From Piscinibacter caeni (lineage in GTDB: Bacteria; Pseudomonadota; Gammaproteobacteria; Burkholderiales; Burkholderiaceae_C): a DNA stretch of 64,000 nt. Both the position numbers and the translations under genes were made by a program. This document shows positions 23,005 to 29,860 of the stretch, in pieces (position 1 is the first letter of the stretch; every line of letters starts with the position of its first letter). A model generated the notes under the pieces. It saw nothing but the letters and a program-made list of their open reading frames with translations, searched no databases and was not told where the DNA came from. The stretch is from positions 62,001 to 126,000 of the forward strand of contig QJOU01000001.1 in the NCBI GenBank assembly GCA_003265685.1, in the 5' to 3' direction.

Positions 23005-23050
23005 TGTCAGGACTGACACGTTGTGAGGCGGGCACGCTTGCGGCTAGCAT
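23005..23050 (+). promoter_or_regulatory. candidate operator and promoter of the HDO/RpfF-like operon
   Basis: TGTCA and TGACA arms separated by four bases end two bases before TTGTGA, which is followed after 18 bp by TAGCAT. The expected transcript start would be about 23057, giving a 70-base leader. The arrangement suggests a regulator-controlled sigma-70 promoter. The dyad is short, so chance occurrence is possible, and the regulator is unknown. Confidence 0.35.
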
Positions 23051-23129
23051 GCGGCACGGATGCTGCAAGGCCTCCGGACGGCGCACCGCGATGCGCGCCG
23101 CACAACAAGTTCAGTCGTTGGAGCCAAGA

Positions 23130-23777
23130 ATGACGCTTTTCTTCGCGGACCTGGTGGTCCGCACCGATGAGGCGCGCCGTGCGTTCGAGACCCACCCGGT
23201 GGTGCTCGACGCCGTCGCCAAGGGCATGACGCTGGAGCGCTACCGGCGCCTGCTGCTCGAGCTCTACCACGTCGTCTGGCACTTCAACCCGGTCAGCGCC
23301 GCGGCCGCGAGCCGGCTGCCCGACAGCCACCGCCAGGTGCGCTACTTCCTCTACGAGCACATGCACGAGGAGTCGGGCCACGAGGAGTGGGTGCGCAACG
23401 ACCTCGAGGCGGTCGGCGTGATGCCCTCGGACACCGAGGCGCACGAGCCCTCGCCGTACACGCGCGCGCTGGTCGGCTACAACTACTGGGCCGCCGATCG
23501 CCGCCACCCCTGCTCGGTGCTGGGCATGCTGTACACGCTGGAGGTGATCGCCTCGGTGTACGGCGGGCCGTTCGCCGCGGCCATCCAGGAGGCGCTGCTG
23601 CTCGAGGGCGAGCGCGGCGTGTCCTTCATCAACTCGCACGCCACCATGGATGCCGAGCACATGGCCGAGCTGCGCAAGATCCTCAACACCCTGAACGACG
23701 AGCCGGCGCGCGAGGCGGTGGTCGAGTCCGCGCTGCTGAACTTCCACCACTTCACGCGCATCATCGAGACGGTATGA
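23130..23777 (+). CDS. haem-oxygenase-like probable diiron oxidase/oxygenase (HDO, TenA-like fold)
   Basis: A 215-residue all-helical protein of the haem-oxygenase/TenA fold. The likely metal ligands are all present: an Glu/His cluster at HEESGHEEW (E80, E81, H84), E138, and H170-x3-D174-x2-H177. The E138-to-H170 spacing and the H-x3-D-x2-H motif match what I recall for the diiron protein CADD; UndA (fatty acid to alkene) is another relative. It is therefore more likely a non-haem diiron oxygenase than a haem oxygenase. Its stop overlaps the next start (ATGA), tightly coupling it to the RpfF-like enzyme. Its substrate may be a fatty acyl compound; that is inference. Confidence 0.8.
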   Translation: MTLFFADLVVRTDEARRAFETHPVVLDAVAKGMTLERYRRLLLELYHVVWHFNPVSAAAASRLPDSHRQVRYFLYEHMHEESGHEEWVRNDLEAVGVMPSDTEAHEPSPYTRALVGYNYWAADRRHPCSVLGMLYTLEVIASVYGGPFAAAIQEALLLEGERGVSFINSHATMDAEHMAELRKILNTLNDEPAREAVVESALLNFHHFTRIIETV

Positions 23778-24757
23778 ACGACCCTCGCGGGCTGTCCGGC
23801 GTTCCGAAGCTGCTGTCGCGGCCCTACAAGTACCTGCGCCTGGAATGGTCCAGCGAACTCGCGATGCTGCGGGTGCGCACCTGCGTCAAGCCGATCCAGT
23901 GCTACAGCCTGGCCGGGCTGACCGAGATGCAGCGCGTGCTCGACGACATCGCCGAGACCCCCGGTGTGGTGCGCCACCTGGTGCTCAGCTCGGACGTGAC
24001 CGGCGTGTTCAACTTCGGCGGCGACCTGGCGCTGTTCGTGCTGCTGGTGCGCGCGCAGGACGTCGACTCGCTGAAGATGTACGGCCGGCGCTGCATCGAC
24101 CTGGTCTGGTGGCTCGAGCACGCGGCGCGGCGCGGCGTGCACACCACCGTGCTGGTGCAGGGCGACACGCTGGGCGGCGGGCTCGAGTCGGTGCTGCCCT
24201 TTCACAAGGTGATCTTCGAGCGCAGCGCGCAGGCCGGCTTCCCCGAGGTGCTGTTCAACCTGTTCCCGGGCATGGGCGCCTGGCCGCTGACGATCCGCAA
24301 GGCCGGCTTCGCGGTGGCCAACGACATGATCCTCTCGGGCCGGCTGTTCACCGCCGAGCAACTGCTGCGGCGCAGCCTGGTCGACCGGGTGGTCGAGGAC
24401 GGCGAGGGCGACGAGGCCATCCTCGAGGTGGTGCGCTCGGTCGAGCCGCGCCTGCGCGGCACGCTGGCGGCGCTGACCGCGCAGCGCATGGCCGCGCCGA
24501 TCACCTACGAATCGCTGCTGGCGGCGGTGGAGCTGTGGGCCGAATCGGCGCTGCAGCTGACCACGCGCGACCTGCGCCTGATGGAGCGCCTGGCGCGCGC
24601 CCAGGTGCGCAAGGCGGGCGGCGCCGACGAGGGCGCGGTCGAGGAGATCAAGAAGATCGAGCTCGACACCGCCTGGGGCGAGCTGAAGACCGGCAACACC
24701 GGCTTCGGCGAGGAGCGCGGCACCGGCATCACCGCCTGGGGCGCGCTGGCGGAATGA
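23774..24757 (+). CDS. RpfF/DSF synthase-like crotonase
   Basis: A 327-residue crotonase closely resembling Xanthomonas RpfF, which makes diffusible signal factor (cis-2-unsaturated fatty acids) by dehydrating 3-hydroxyacyl-ACP and cleaving the thioester. Conserved blocks are VFNFGGDLALF (78-88), LVQGDTLGGGLES (127-139), and GFPEVLFNLFPGMGAW (155-170). The catalytic glutamates E141 and E161 of RpfF correspond to E138 and E158, with identical spacing. Residues 281-327 form a C-terminal extension absent from RpfF. It overlaps the HDO gene by 4 bp. Unlike in Xanthomonas, rpfC, rpfG or rpfB are not adjacent. Confidence 0.88.
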   Translation: MNDPRGLSGVPKLLSRPYKYLRLEWSSELAMLRVRTCVKPIQCYSLAGLTEMQRVLDDIAETPGVVRHLVLSSDVTGVFNFGGDLALFVLLVRAQDVDSLKMYGRRCIDLVWWLEHAARRGVHTTVLVQGDTLGGGLESVLPFHKVIFERSAQAGFPEVLFNLFPGMGAWPLTIRKAGFAVANDMILSGRLFTAEQLLRRSLVDRVVEDGEGDEAILEVVRSVEPRLRGTLAALTAQRMAAPITYESLLAAVELWAESALQLTTRDLRLMERLARAQVRKAGGADEGAVEEIKKIELDTAWGELKTGNTGFGEERGTGITAWGALAE

Positions 24758-24762
24758 TGGAG

Positions 24763-24800
24763 CCCCCGGCCGCGGGGTACCACGGCCACCCCCCGCGGGG
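24763..24800. repeat. GC-rich structured intergenic repeat, copy 1
   Basis: A 38-bp G/C-run element between the RpfF-like gene and the convergent lysine-rich gene. It includes CCCCGGCCGCGGGG and the perfect palindrome CCCCCGCGGGGG (24790-24801), so it can act as a hairpin terminator in both directions. The element at 47957-47994 has the same layout of C-runs, GGGTAC core and CGGCC block, suggesting a dispersed family. Confidence 0.5.
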
Positions 24801-24817
24801 GTCGGCCGGCCGTCGGC

Positions 24818-25672
24818 TTACTTGCGGCCCTTGAGCTTGGCGAGTTCGGCCTTCAGCGCGACCACGTTCTTCTTCTCGCGCTCGACCGTCTTCTCGGCCT
24901 CCTTGAAGCGCAGGGCGCGGAACTTGGGCATCAGCGCGCCGTCGACGATCTTCAGCACCTCGGCCTTGGCGGCGGCGTAGTCGACCTTCTGGCCGGCGGC
25001 GAAGGCCTTCTCCATCGCCGCGCGGGTGGCGGGCAGGAGCTTGACCGGCAGGTTGGCGCCCTTCAGGACATGCGTCTTCATCATCGCGTAGTCCTGGAAG
25101 CCGTCGGTCACGCCGATCATGAACTGCGCATAGGCCTCGAAGCCCTGCTTCTTGGCCCAGGGCAGGAAGTCGAGCCGGCGCTGCTGCCAGTCGAACTCGG
25201 CGTACTTCTTGGCGTACCAGCTCTTCACGTCCGACTCGGACTTGATGGTCGACTCGGCCACCGCGATCTTCTGCTCGACCTCGGCGATCTCCTTCGGGTC
25301 GGCCGGGATCGGGTTGACCTTGTCGAACTCGTCCAGGTCGGCCGCGGTGACCACCTTGGAACTCTTCCTCAGCCGCACCAGCCACTGGCGGCGCTTGGCC
25401 AGGTCGGACTGGCCGGCCACGTCCAGGCTGTCGATGACGGTCAGGTCCGAGCCGACGCGGATGCCGTAGACCAGCTTGCGGCCGTCGTAGCTGAGCACGA
25501 ACTCGGCCGACTTCTTCGCCTTCTTCATCTTCTCGCCGATCTTCTCGGCGTCGACCTTCTTGTCCTTCAGCGGCGTGTCGAGGATCGAGACACGCGAGCG
25601 CGCGTCCCACTCGACGCCGGCCACGTCCTCCGGCTTCTTCGCGGTGGCCAGCACCTCGGTCACGGTTCCCAT
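24818..25672 (-). CDS. lysine-rich hypothetical protein (284 aa)
   Basis: Starts MGTVTEVLATAKKPEDVAGVEW and has a GAGGAG ribosome site; the upstream extension of the open frame lacks support. It is a soluble protein with no signal peptide. It has many Lys/Glu helices, a short beta stretch with SAEFVLSYDGRKLVYGI (about 64-80), an aromatic segment (KSWYAKKYAEFDWQQRRLDFLPW), and a C-terminal KTVEREKKNVVALKAELAKLKG helix resembling a coiled coil. I do not recognise the family. In style and composition it resembles the unknown proteins at 45102-45893 and 51437-53041. Confidence 0.7.
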   Translation of the reverse strand: MGTVTEVLATAKKPEDVAGVEWDARSRVSILDTPLKDKKVDAEKIGEKMKKAKKSAEFVLSYDGRKLVYGIRVGSDLTVIDSLDVAGQSDLAKRRQWLVRLRKSSKVVTAADLDEFDKVNPIPADPKEIAEVEQKIAVAESTIKSESDVKSWYAKKYAEFDWQQRRLDFLPWAKKQGFEAYAQFMIGVTDGFQDYAMMKTHVLKGANLPVKLLPATRAAMEKAFAAGQKVDYAAAKAEVLKIVDGALMPKFRALRFKEAEKTVEREKKNVVALKAELAKLKGRK

Positions 25673-25856
25673 CGATCGGCTCCTCGGGTTGTCGCAGCGG
25701 CGCATTGGAGCGCCGTGCCGGCCCGCCGGTCCATCCCCCGAGCGGGCTGTCCGAAACCGGGTACCGATTGCGTGTGGCCCCACTGCACCGTCATCCAGCC
25801 ACCAGTCTCGACGACCGAGCGGCCGCCGCGGATCCGGCGCCGCCGGTCCGCCTGCG

Positions 25857-25899
25857 GCGCCCCCTCGAGGGGGAGCGCTGCAGGCGCTCCGGGGGTGGA
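25857..25899. repeat. hairpin-forming intergenic repeat / terminator at the kinase 3' end
   Basis: The palindrome CCCCCTCGAGGGGG (25860-25873) is followed by GGAGCGC (25872-25878), a TGCAG loop and GCGCTCC (25884-25890), then a G-run. Similar GC-rich hairpin modules are common between genes in Burkholderiales. It lies 6 bp after the stop of the minus-strand histidine kinase and probably terminates it. There is no T-tract. Confidence 0.55.
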
Positions 25900-25904
25900 C
25901 CCAT

Positions 25905-27734
25905 TCAAAGCCAGGCCGAGATCACGTCGCGCAGCTGGTCGCGGGTGTAGGGCTTGGCCAGGTGCGCGTCCATGCCGACCTCCAGCGCATGCGCCGCGTC
26001 CTCCTCGTAGGCGTTGGCGGTCAGCGCGACGATCGGCGTGCGCGGCAGGCGGTGGCGCGTCTCGCGCGCGCGGATGTGCTGGGTCGCGGTGTAGCCGTCC
26101 ATCACCGGCATCTGGCAGTCCATCAGCACCAGGTCGACCGAGCGGCGCGACAGCACGTCCAGCGCCTCCACGCCGTCCTGCGCCTCGATGATGGACAGGC
26201 CGAGCGACTCCAGCATCTCCTCGGCGATGACCCGGTTGACCGGGTTGTCCTCCACCACCAGCACGGTGCCCGACAGGCGCGAGGGCAGCGGATCGAGCGG
26301 CGTCATCGCCGAGTCGGTGGCTTCGCCGGCCGGCGGGTTCGGGTCGATCTCGAAGCCCAGCTCGAAGGCGAAGCGCGAGCCCGTGCCGGGCCGGCTCTCG
26401 ACCTCGATCTGCCCGCCCATGGCCTGCACGATCTTCTGGCTGATCGCGAGGCCCATGCCGGTGCCGCCGGCACGCCGGCTGCGCGAGCCGTCGAGCTGGT
26501 GGAAGGGCTCGAACAGGTTCGACGCCTCGGCTGCCGAGATGCCGATGCCGCTGTCGATCACCTCGAAGTGCACGCGCACCTGGCCGGCCGGCGCGGCGCG
26601 CGGGCTCAGCCGCAGCGAGACGCCGCCGCGCTCGGTGAACTTGATCGCGTTGCCCACCAGGTTCAGCAGCACCTGCTTCAGGCGCTGCGCGTCGCCGAGC
26701 ACGCGGTCGCCCACCGTGGGCTCGAGGTCGAGCACCAGCGACAGGCCCTTGGCCTGCGCGTTGGCGCGGAACAGCGCCACCACCGAGGCGGCGGTGGTGT
26801 GCAGCGAGAGCGCGGCGCGCAGCAGGCTGAGCTTGCCGGCCTCGATCTTGGAGTGGTCCAGCACGTCGTTCAGGATCGCCATCAGCGATTCGCCCGACGA
26901 GGCGGCGGTCTTGACCAGGCGGCGCTGCTGTGGGTCGAGCGACGAACTGCGCAGCAGCTCGAGTGCGCCCAGCACGCCGTTCATCGGCGTGCGGATCTCG
27001 TGGCTCATCGTGGCCAGGAACTGCGACTTGGCCATGTTGGCCGACTCGGCCTGCTCCTTGGCGCGCTGCAGCGAGGCATTGGCCGCCTCGGCGATCGCCT
27101 TGGCGCGCTGCAGCGAGGCGTTGGCGGCGTCGGCCTCCAGGCCGTGGCGCACCGCCTCGGTGGTGGCGAGCGTGAATTCGCGCGCCACGCGGAACATCGT
27201 GATGCCGAAGATCGCCACCAGCGCGGCCAGCGGCAGCGAGCGCACCTGCGGGTCGGCCAGCGACACCAGGATCACGCTGGCCAGCTGCGGCAGCGCCAGC
27301 AGGTGGAAGGACCAGCCGACCAGCGACATGAAGTAGGCCGCCACCGCCGTCGCCCCGCAGGCCATCACCATGAAGGCGGTGGCCTCGGCACCGGACAGCT
27401 CGGTGTAGATGCCGGCCACGCTGACCGCCCACAGCAGCCCGGCGGTGGCGGCATTGCCCTCCAGCGAATGGCGCGCCATGCGCAGGCCGCGTTCGTCCAG
27501 GCGGGCGGTGTCGGCGTAGCGGCGCGCGATCCACCAGCGCCAGACCGCGCCGAGCAGGCCGATCGCGCCGGCGGCGACCGCGGCCTCGCGCTGCCCGGCG
27601 CGCCAGCCCACCCACACGATGTAGGCCACCACGATCACCTGCGCCATCACGCTGCGCCCGGCGTTGTGCAGCGCGAGCTTGAGCAGTTCACGCTCGACGG
27701 CAGCGGCCGTGGCAGGGGATGCGTCGCGGGGCAT
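25905..27734 (-). CDS. membrane-bound hybrid sensor histidine kinase
   Basis: A 609-residue inner-membrane kinase. Hydrophobic segments fall near 29-45, 52-69, 98-112, 118-140, 147-160 and 166-182, giving a multi-pass sensor domain without a periplasmic loop. A coiled linker with a 14-residue tandem duplication (204-231) leads to HisKA (H245 in [10 protein letters not shown]), HATPase_c (N362, DSGIGIS, GTGMGLA) and a receiver domain (D539 in [12 protein letters not shown]594). No Hpt domain is visible, so a separate phosphotransfer partner is expected. Layout recalls RpfC but lacks its Hpt. An ATG five codons upstream (27749) is an alternative start. No cognate regulator is adjacent. Confidence 0.9.
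   Translation of the reverse strand: MPRDASPATAAAVERELLKLALHNAGRSVMAQVIVVAYIVWVGWRAGQREAAVAAGAIGLLGAVWRWWIARRYADTARLDERGLRMARHSLEGNAATAGLLWAVSVAGIYTELSGAEATAFMVMACGATAVAAYFMSLVGWSFHLLALPQLASVILVSLADPQVRSLPLAALVAIFGITMFRVAREFTLATTEAVRHGLEADAANASLQRAKAIAEAANASLQRAKEQAESANMAKSQFLATMSHEIRTPMNGVLGALELLRSSSLDPQQRRLVKTAASSGESLMAILNDVLDHSKIEAGKLSLLRAALSLHTTAASVVALFRANAQAKGLSLVLDLEPTVGDRVLGDAQRLKQVLLNLVGNAIKFTERGGVSLRLSPRAAPAGQVRVHFEVIDSGIGISAAEASNLFEPFHQLDGSRSRRAGGTGMGLAISQKIVQAMGGQIEVESRPGTGSRFAFELGFEIDPNPPAGEATDSAMTPLDPLPSRLSGTVLVVEDNPVNRVIAEEMLESLGLSIIEAQDGVEALDVLSRRSVDLVLMDCQMPVMDGYTATQHIRARETRHRLPRTPIVALTANAYEEDAAHALEVGMDAHLAKPYTRDQLRDVISAWL
27042..27125 (-). repeat. 42-bp tandem duplication in the histidine kinase linker
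   Basis: Residues 204-217 and 218-231 of the kinase both begin ANASLQRAK, a 14-residue (two-heptad-pair) repeat in the signalling helix before the HisKA domain. The DNA halves are near-identical. Adding 14 residues keeps heptad phase, so signalling geometry could change length without breaking register. Confidence 0.7.
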
Positions 27735-27791
27735 TTGGCCCGCGAGCATAACCGCGCCGCCGTGGCCGTGAGCGTGCGCTATCGTCGCGCC

Positions 27792-28538
27792 GTGCAGACA
27801 ACGGTGGACCCCACGCTTACTCCCCACCGGCCGGGCCGTTCGGACCGGCTCGACGCACTGCGCGGCCTGGCGATGGTGTGGATGGCCGCCTTCCACTTCT
27901 GCTACGACCTGAACCACTTCGGCCTGATCCGCCAGGCCTTTCGCAGCGACCCGTTCTGGCTCTGGCAGCGCACCGCCATCGTCACCTTGTTCCTCTCCTG
28001 CGCCGGCCTCGCGTTGGCGCTGGCGCTGCAGGCCGGGCAGGGCTGGCCGCGCTTCTGGCGCCGCTGGGCGCAGGTGGCCGGCTGTGCGCTGCTGGTCAGC
28101 GCCGGTTCGGCGCTGATGTTCCCGCGCAGCTGGATCAGCTTCGGCATCCTGCACGGCATCGCGCTGATGCTGGTGCTGGCGCGCCTGGCCGCCCCGCTGC
28201 GCGGCTGGCTGTGGCCGCTCGGGCTGGCGGCGATCGTGCTGCCGCGCCTGGTCCAGGATCCGTTCTTCGAGAGCCGCTGGACCAACTGGATCGGCCTCGT
28301 GACGCGCAAGCCGGTCACCGAGGACTGGGCACCGGTCCTTCCCTGGCTCGGCGTGATGCTGTGGGGGCTGGCCGCGGGGCAGTGGCTGCTGGCCCGGCGC
28401 CCCGGCTGGCTGGCCGGGGCACTGCCGCGCGCGCTGGCGCCGCTGGCGGCGCTGGGGCGCTGGAGCCTGAGCTTCTACATGGTGCACCAGCCGGTGCTGA
28501 TCGGTGCGCTGATGCTCTATCTTTGGGTCCGGCGCTGA
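27792..28538 (+). CDS. DUF1624-type membrane acyltransferase (heparan-alpha-glucosaminide N-acetyltransferase-like)
   Basis: A 248-residue membrane protein with seven to eight hydrophobic helices. The N-terminal [28 protein letters not shown] block contains the conserved RLDxLRG..M and His/Asp typical of DUF1624 (relatives of YeiB and HGSNAT), which move acetyl groups across membranes. It ends [17 protein letters not shown], also typical. The start is GTG 27792; GTG 27768 is an alternative. It is divergent from the kinase with about 57 bp between. The substrate is unknown; envelope sugar modification is a guess. Confidence 0.82.
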   Translation: MQTTVDPTLTPHRPGRSDRLDALRGLAMVWMAAFHFCYDLNHFGLIRQAFRSDPFWLWQRTAIVTLFLSCAGLALALALQAGQGWPRFWRRWAQVAGCALLVSAGSALMFPRSWISFGILHGIALMLVLARLAAPLRGWLWPLGLAAIVLPRLVQDPFFESRWTNWIGLVTRKPVTEDWAPVLPWLGVMLWGLAAGQWLLARRPGWLAGALPRALAPLAALGRWSLSFYMVHQPVLIGALMLYLWVRR

Positions 28539-28604
28539 GGCATCGCTGTCACCGCGCCGTCACGCGCGGCCCCTAGCCTCGCGGGCCAGCAACGAGGAGA
28601 CCCG

Positions 28605-29834
28605 ATGAAACGACTTTTCCTGCGCGCCGGCGTGCTCGCGCTCGCGCTGGCCGGCAGCCTGCCGGCGCTCGCCCACCGTGACCCGCCCGGGCCGGCCGTC
28701 AAGGCGCCGCTGGTGATCGGCCACCGCGGTGGCGGCAGTGGCTACCTGCCCGAGCACACGCTCGAGGCCTATGCGCTCGGCATCGAGCTCGGGGCCGACT
28801 ATGTCGAGCCCGACCTGGTGGCCACCAAGGACGGCCACCTGATCGCGCGCCACGAGCCGAACCTGATCAACACCACCAACGTCAAGGACCTGCCGCAGTT
28901 CGCCGCGCGCAAGCGCACCGTGATGCTCGACGGCGTGCCCGACACCGGCTTCTTCGCCAGCGACTTCACGCTCGCCGAGATCAAGCAGCTGCGCGCGGTG
29001 CAGCCGCTGCCCGAACGCGGCACGCAGTTCGACGGCCAGTTCGAGATCCCGACGCTGGCCGAGATCGTCGAGTTCGTGAAGCGCAAGTCGCAGGAGAAGG
29101 GCCGCCGCATCGGCCTCTACCCCGAGACCAAGCACCCGACCTACCACCGCTCGATCGGCCTGGCGCTGGAGGACCGGCTGCTGCGCGTGCTGACGCAGGC
29201 CGGCTGGAACCACCGGGGCGCGCCGGTGTTCATCCAGTCCTTCGAGACGGCCAACCTGCGCTACCTGCGCACGCGCACCGAGCTGCCGCTGGTGCAGCTG
29301 GTGGATGCCGACGACATCGATGCCGCCGGCAAGCTGGTGTTCAACCCGCCGTACCACAAGCCCTACGACTGGGTCGTGTCCGGCCGCGCCGGCAACTTCG
29401 GCGACCTGCTGACGCCGGCCGGCCTCGCCGAGGTGGCGACCTATGCCGACGGCATCGGCCCGTGGAAGCCCTATATCCGCAGCACGGCCTGCACGCTGGT
29501 CAACGGGGGGGCCTGCGCGGACGTCAACGGCGACGGCAAGGTCAACGAGGCCGACCGCACGCTGCTGCCGCCCACCGACCTGGTGCAGCGCGCCCATGCC
29601 CTGGGCCTGCTGGTGCACCCCTACACCTTCCGCAGCGAGCCGCGCCGGCTGGTGTCGGACTACGCCGGCAATCCGGCCGCCGAGTACCTGATGTTCTACG
29701 AACTGGGCGTCGACGGCGTGTTCAGCGACTTCGCCGACGATGCGGTGGCCGCACGCACGCAGTACCTGCTGAAGAACGACCCCGACTACGCCCGCTGCCT
29801 GGTCGACGGGCGCTGCGGACGCGGGCGGCGCTGA
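28605..29834 (+). CDS. glpQ: periplasmic glycerophosphodiester phosphodiesterase
   Basis: Hydrolyses glycerophosphodiesters to glycerol-3-phosphate and an alcohol. The 409-residue precursor has a cleavable signal peptide (1-23, cut after LPALA). It then shows the GDPD signature [20 protein letters not shown] with catalytic His, the metal-binding EPD, and a second His in ARHEPNL. An unusual insert at 306-317 ([12 protein letters not shown]) matches an EF-hand/dockerin-type Ca-binding loop. A GAGGAGACCC ribosome site precedes the start. Its stop lies within an inverted repeat shared with the convergent RTX gene. Confidence 0.93.
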   Translation: MKRLFLRAGVLALALAGSLPALAHRDPPGPAVKAPLVIGHRGGGSGYLPEHTLEAYALGIELGADYVEPDLVATKDGHLIARHEPNLINTTNVKDLPQFAARKRTVMLDGVPDTGFFASDFTLAEIKQLRAVQPLPERGTQFDGQFEIPTLAEIVEFVKRKSQEKGRRIGLYPETKHPTYHRSIGLALEDRLLRVLTQAGWNHRGAPVFIQSFETANLRYLRTRTELPLVQLVDADDIDAAGKLVFNPPYHKPYDWVVSGRAGNFGDLLTPAGLAEVATYADGIGPWKPYIRSTACTLVNGGACADVNGDGKVNEADRTLLPPTDLVQRAHALGLLVHPYTFRSEPRRLVSDYAGNPAAEYLMFYELGVDGVFSDFADDAVAARTQYLLKNDPDYARCLVDGRCGRGRR

Positions 29835-29860
29835 GGCGGCCCGCGCCGCGCAGCGCCTCA
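29832..29860. terminator. inverted repeat containing both convergent stop codons
   Basis: TGAGGCG (29832-29838) pairs with CGCCTCA (29854-29860). The first three bases of the left arm are the glpQ stop and the last three of the right arm are the reverse complement of the RTX gene stop. The loop is 15 GC-rich bases and there is no T-tract. It may work as a two-way terminator or 3'-end stabiliser. Confidence 0.45.

Larger units (their letters stand above)
22749..23129. other. intergenic region between divergent oxidoreductase and DSF-synthase-like operon
   Basis: No gene was found in these 381 bp; the open frames through it are extensions of shadow frames. It contains a 10-bp stem with 6-bp loop at 22817-22842. 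It also holds a TGTCA-GGAC-TGACA dyad at 23005-23018 and a candidate promoter TTGTGA (23021-23026), 18 bp, TAGCAT (23045-23050) reading toward the gene at 23130. The oxidoreductase is probably also transcribed from here. Confidence 0.6.

Noticed and set aside
23130-23777. Reading the HDO protein as a true haem oxygenase
   Set aside because: Haem oxygenases use a proximal His near the N-terminus; this protein has the multi-ligand Glu/His/Asp set of diiron proteins and H170-x3-D174-x2-H177.
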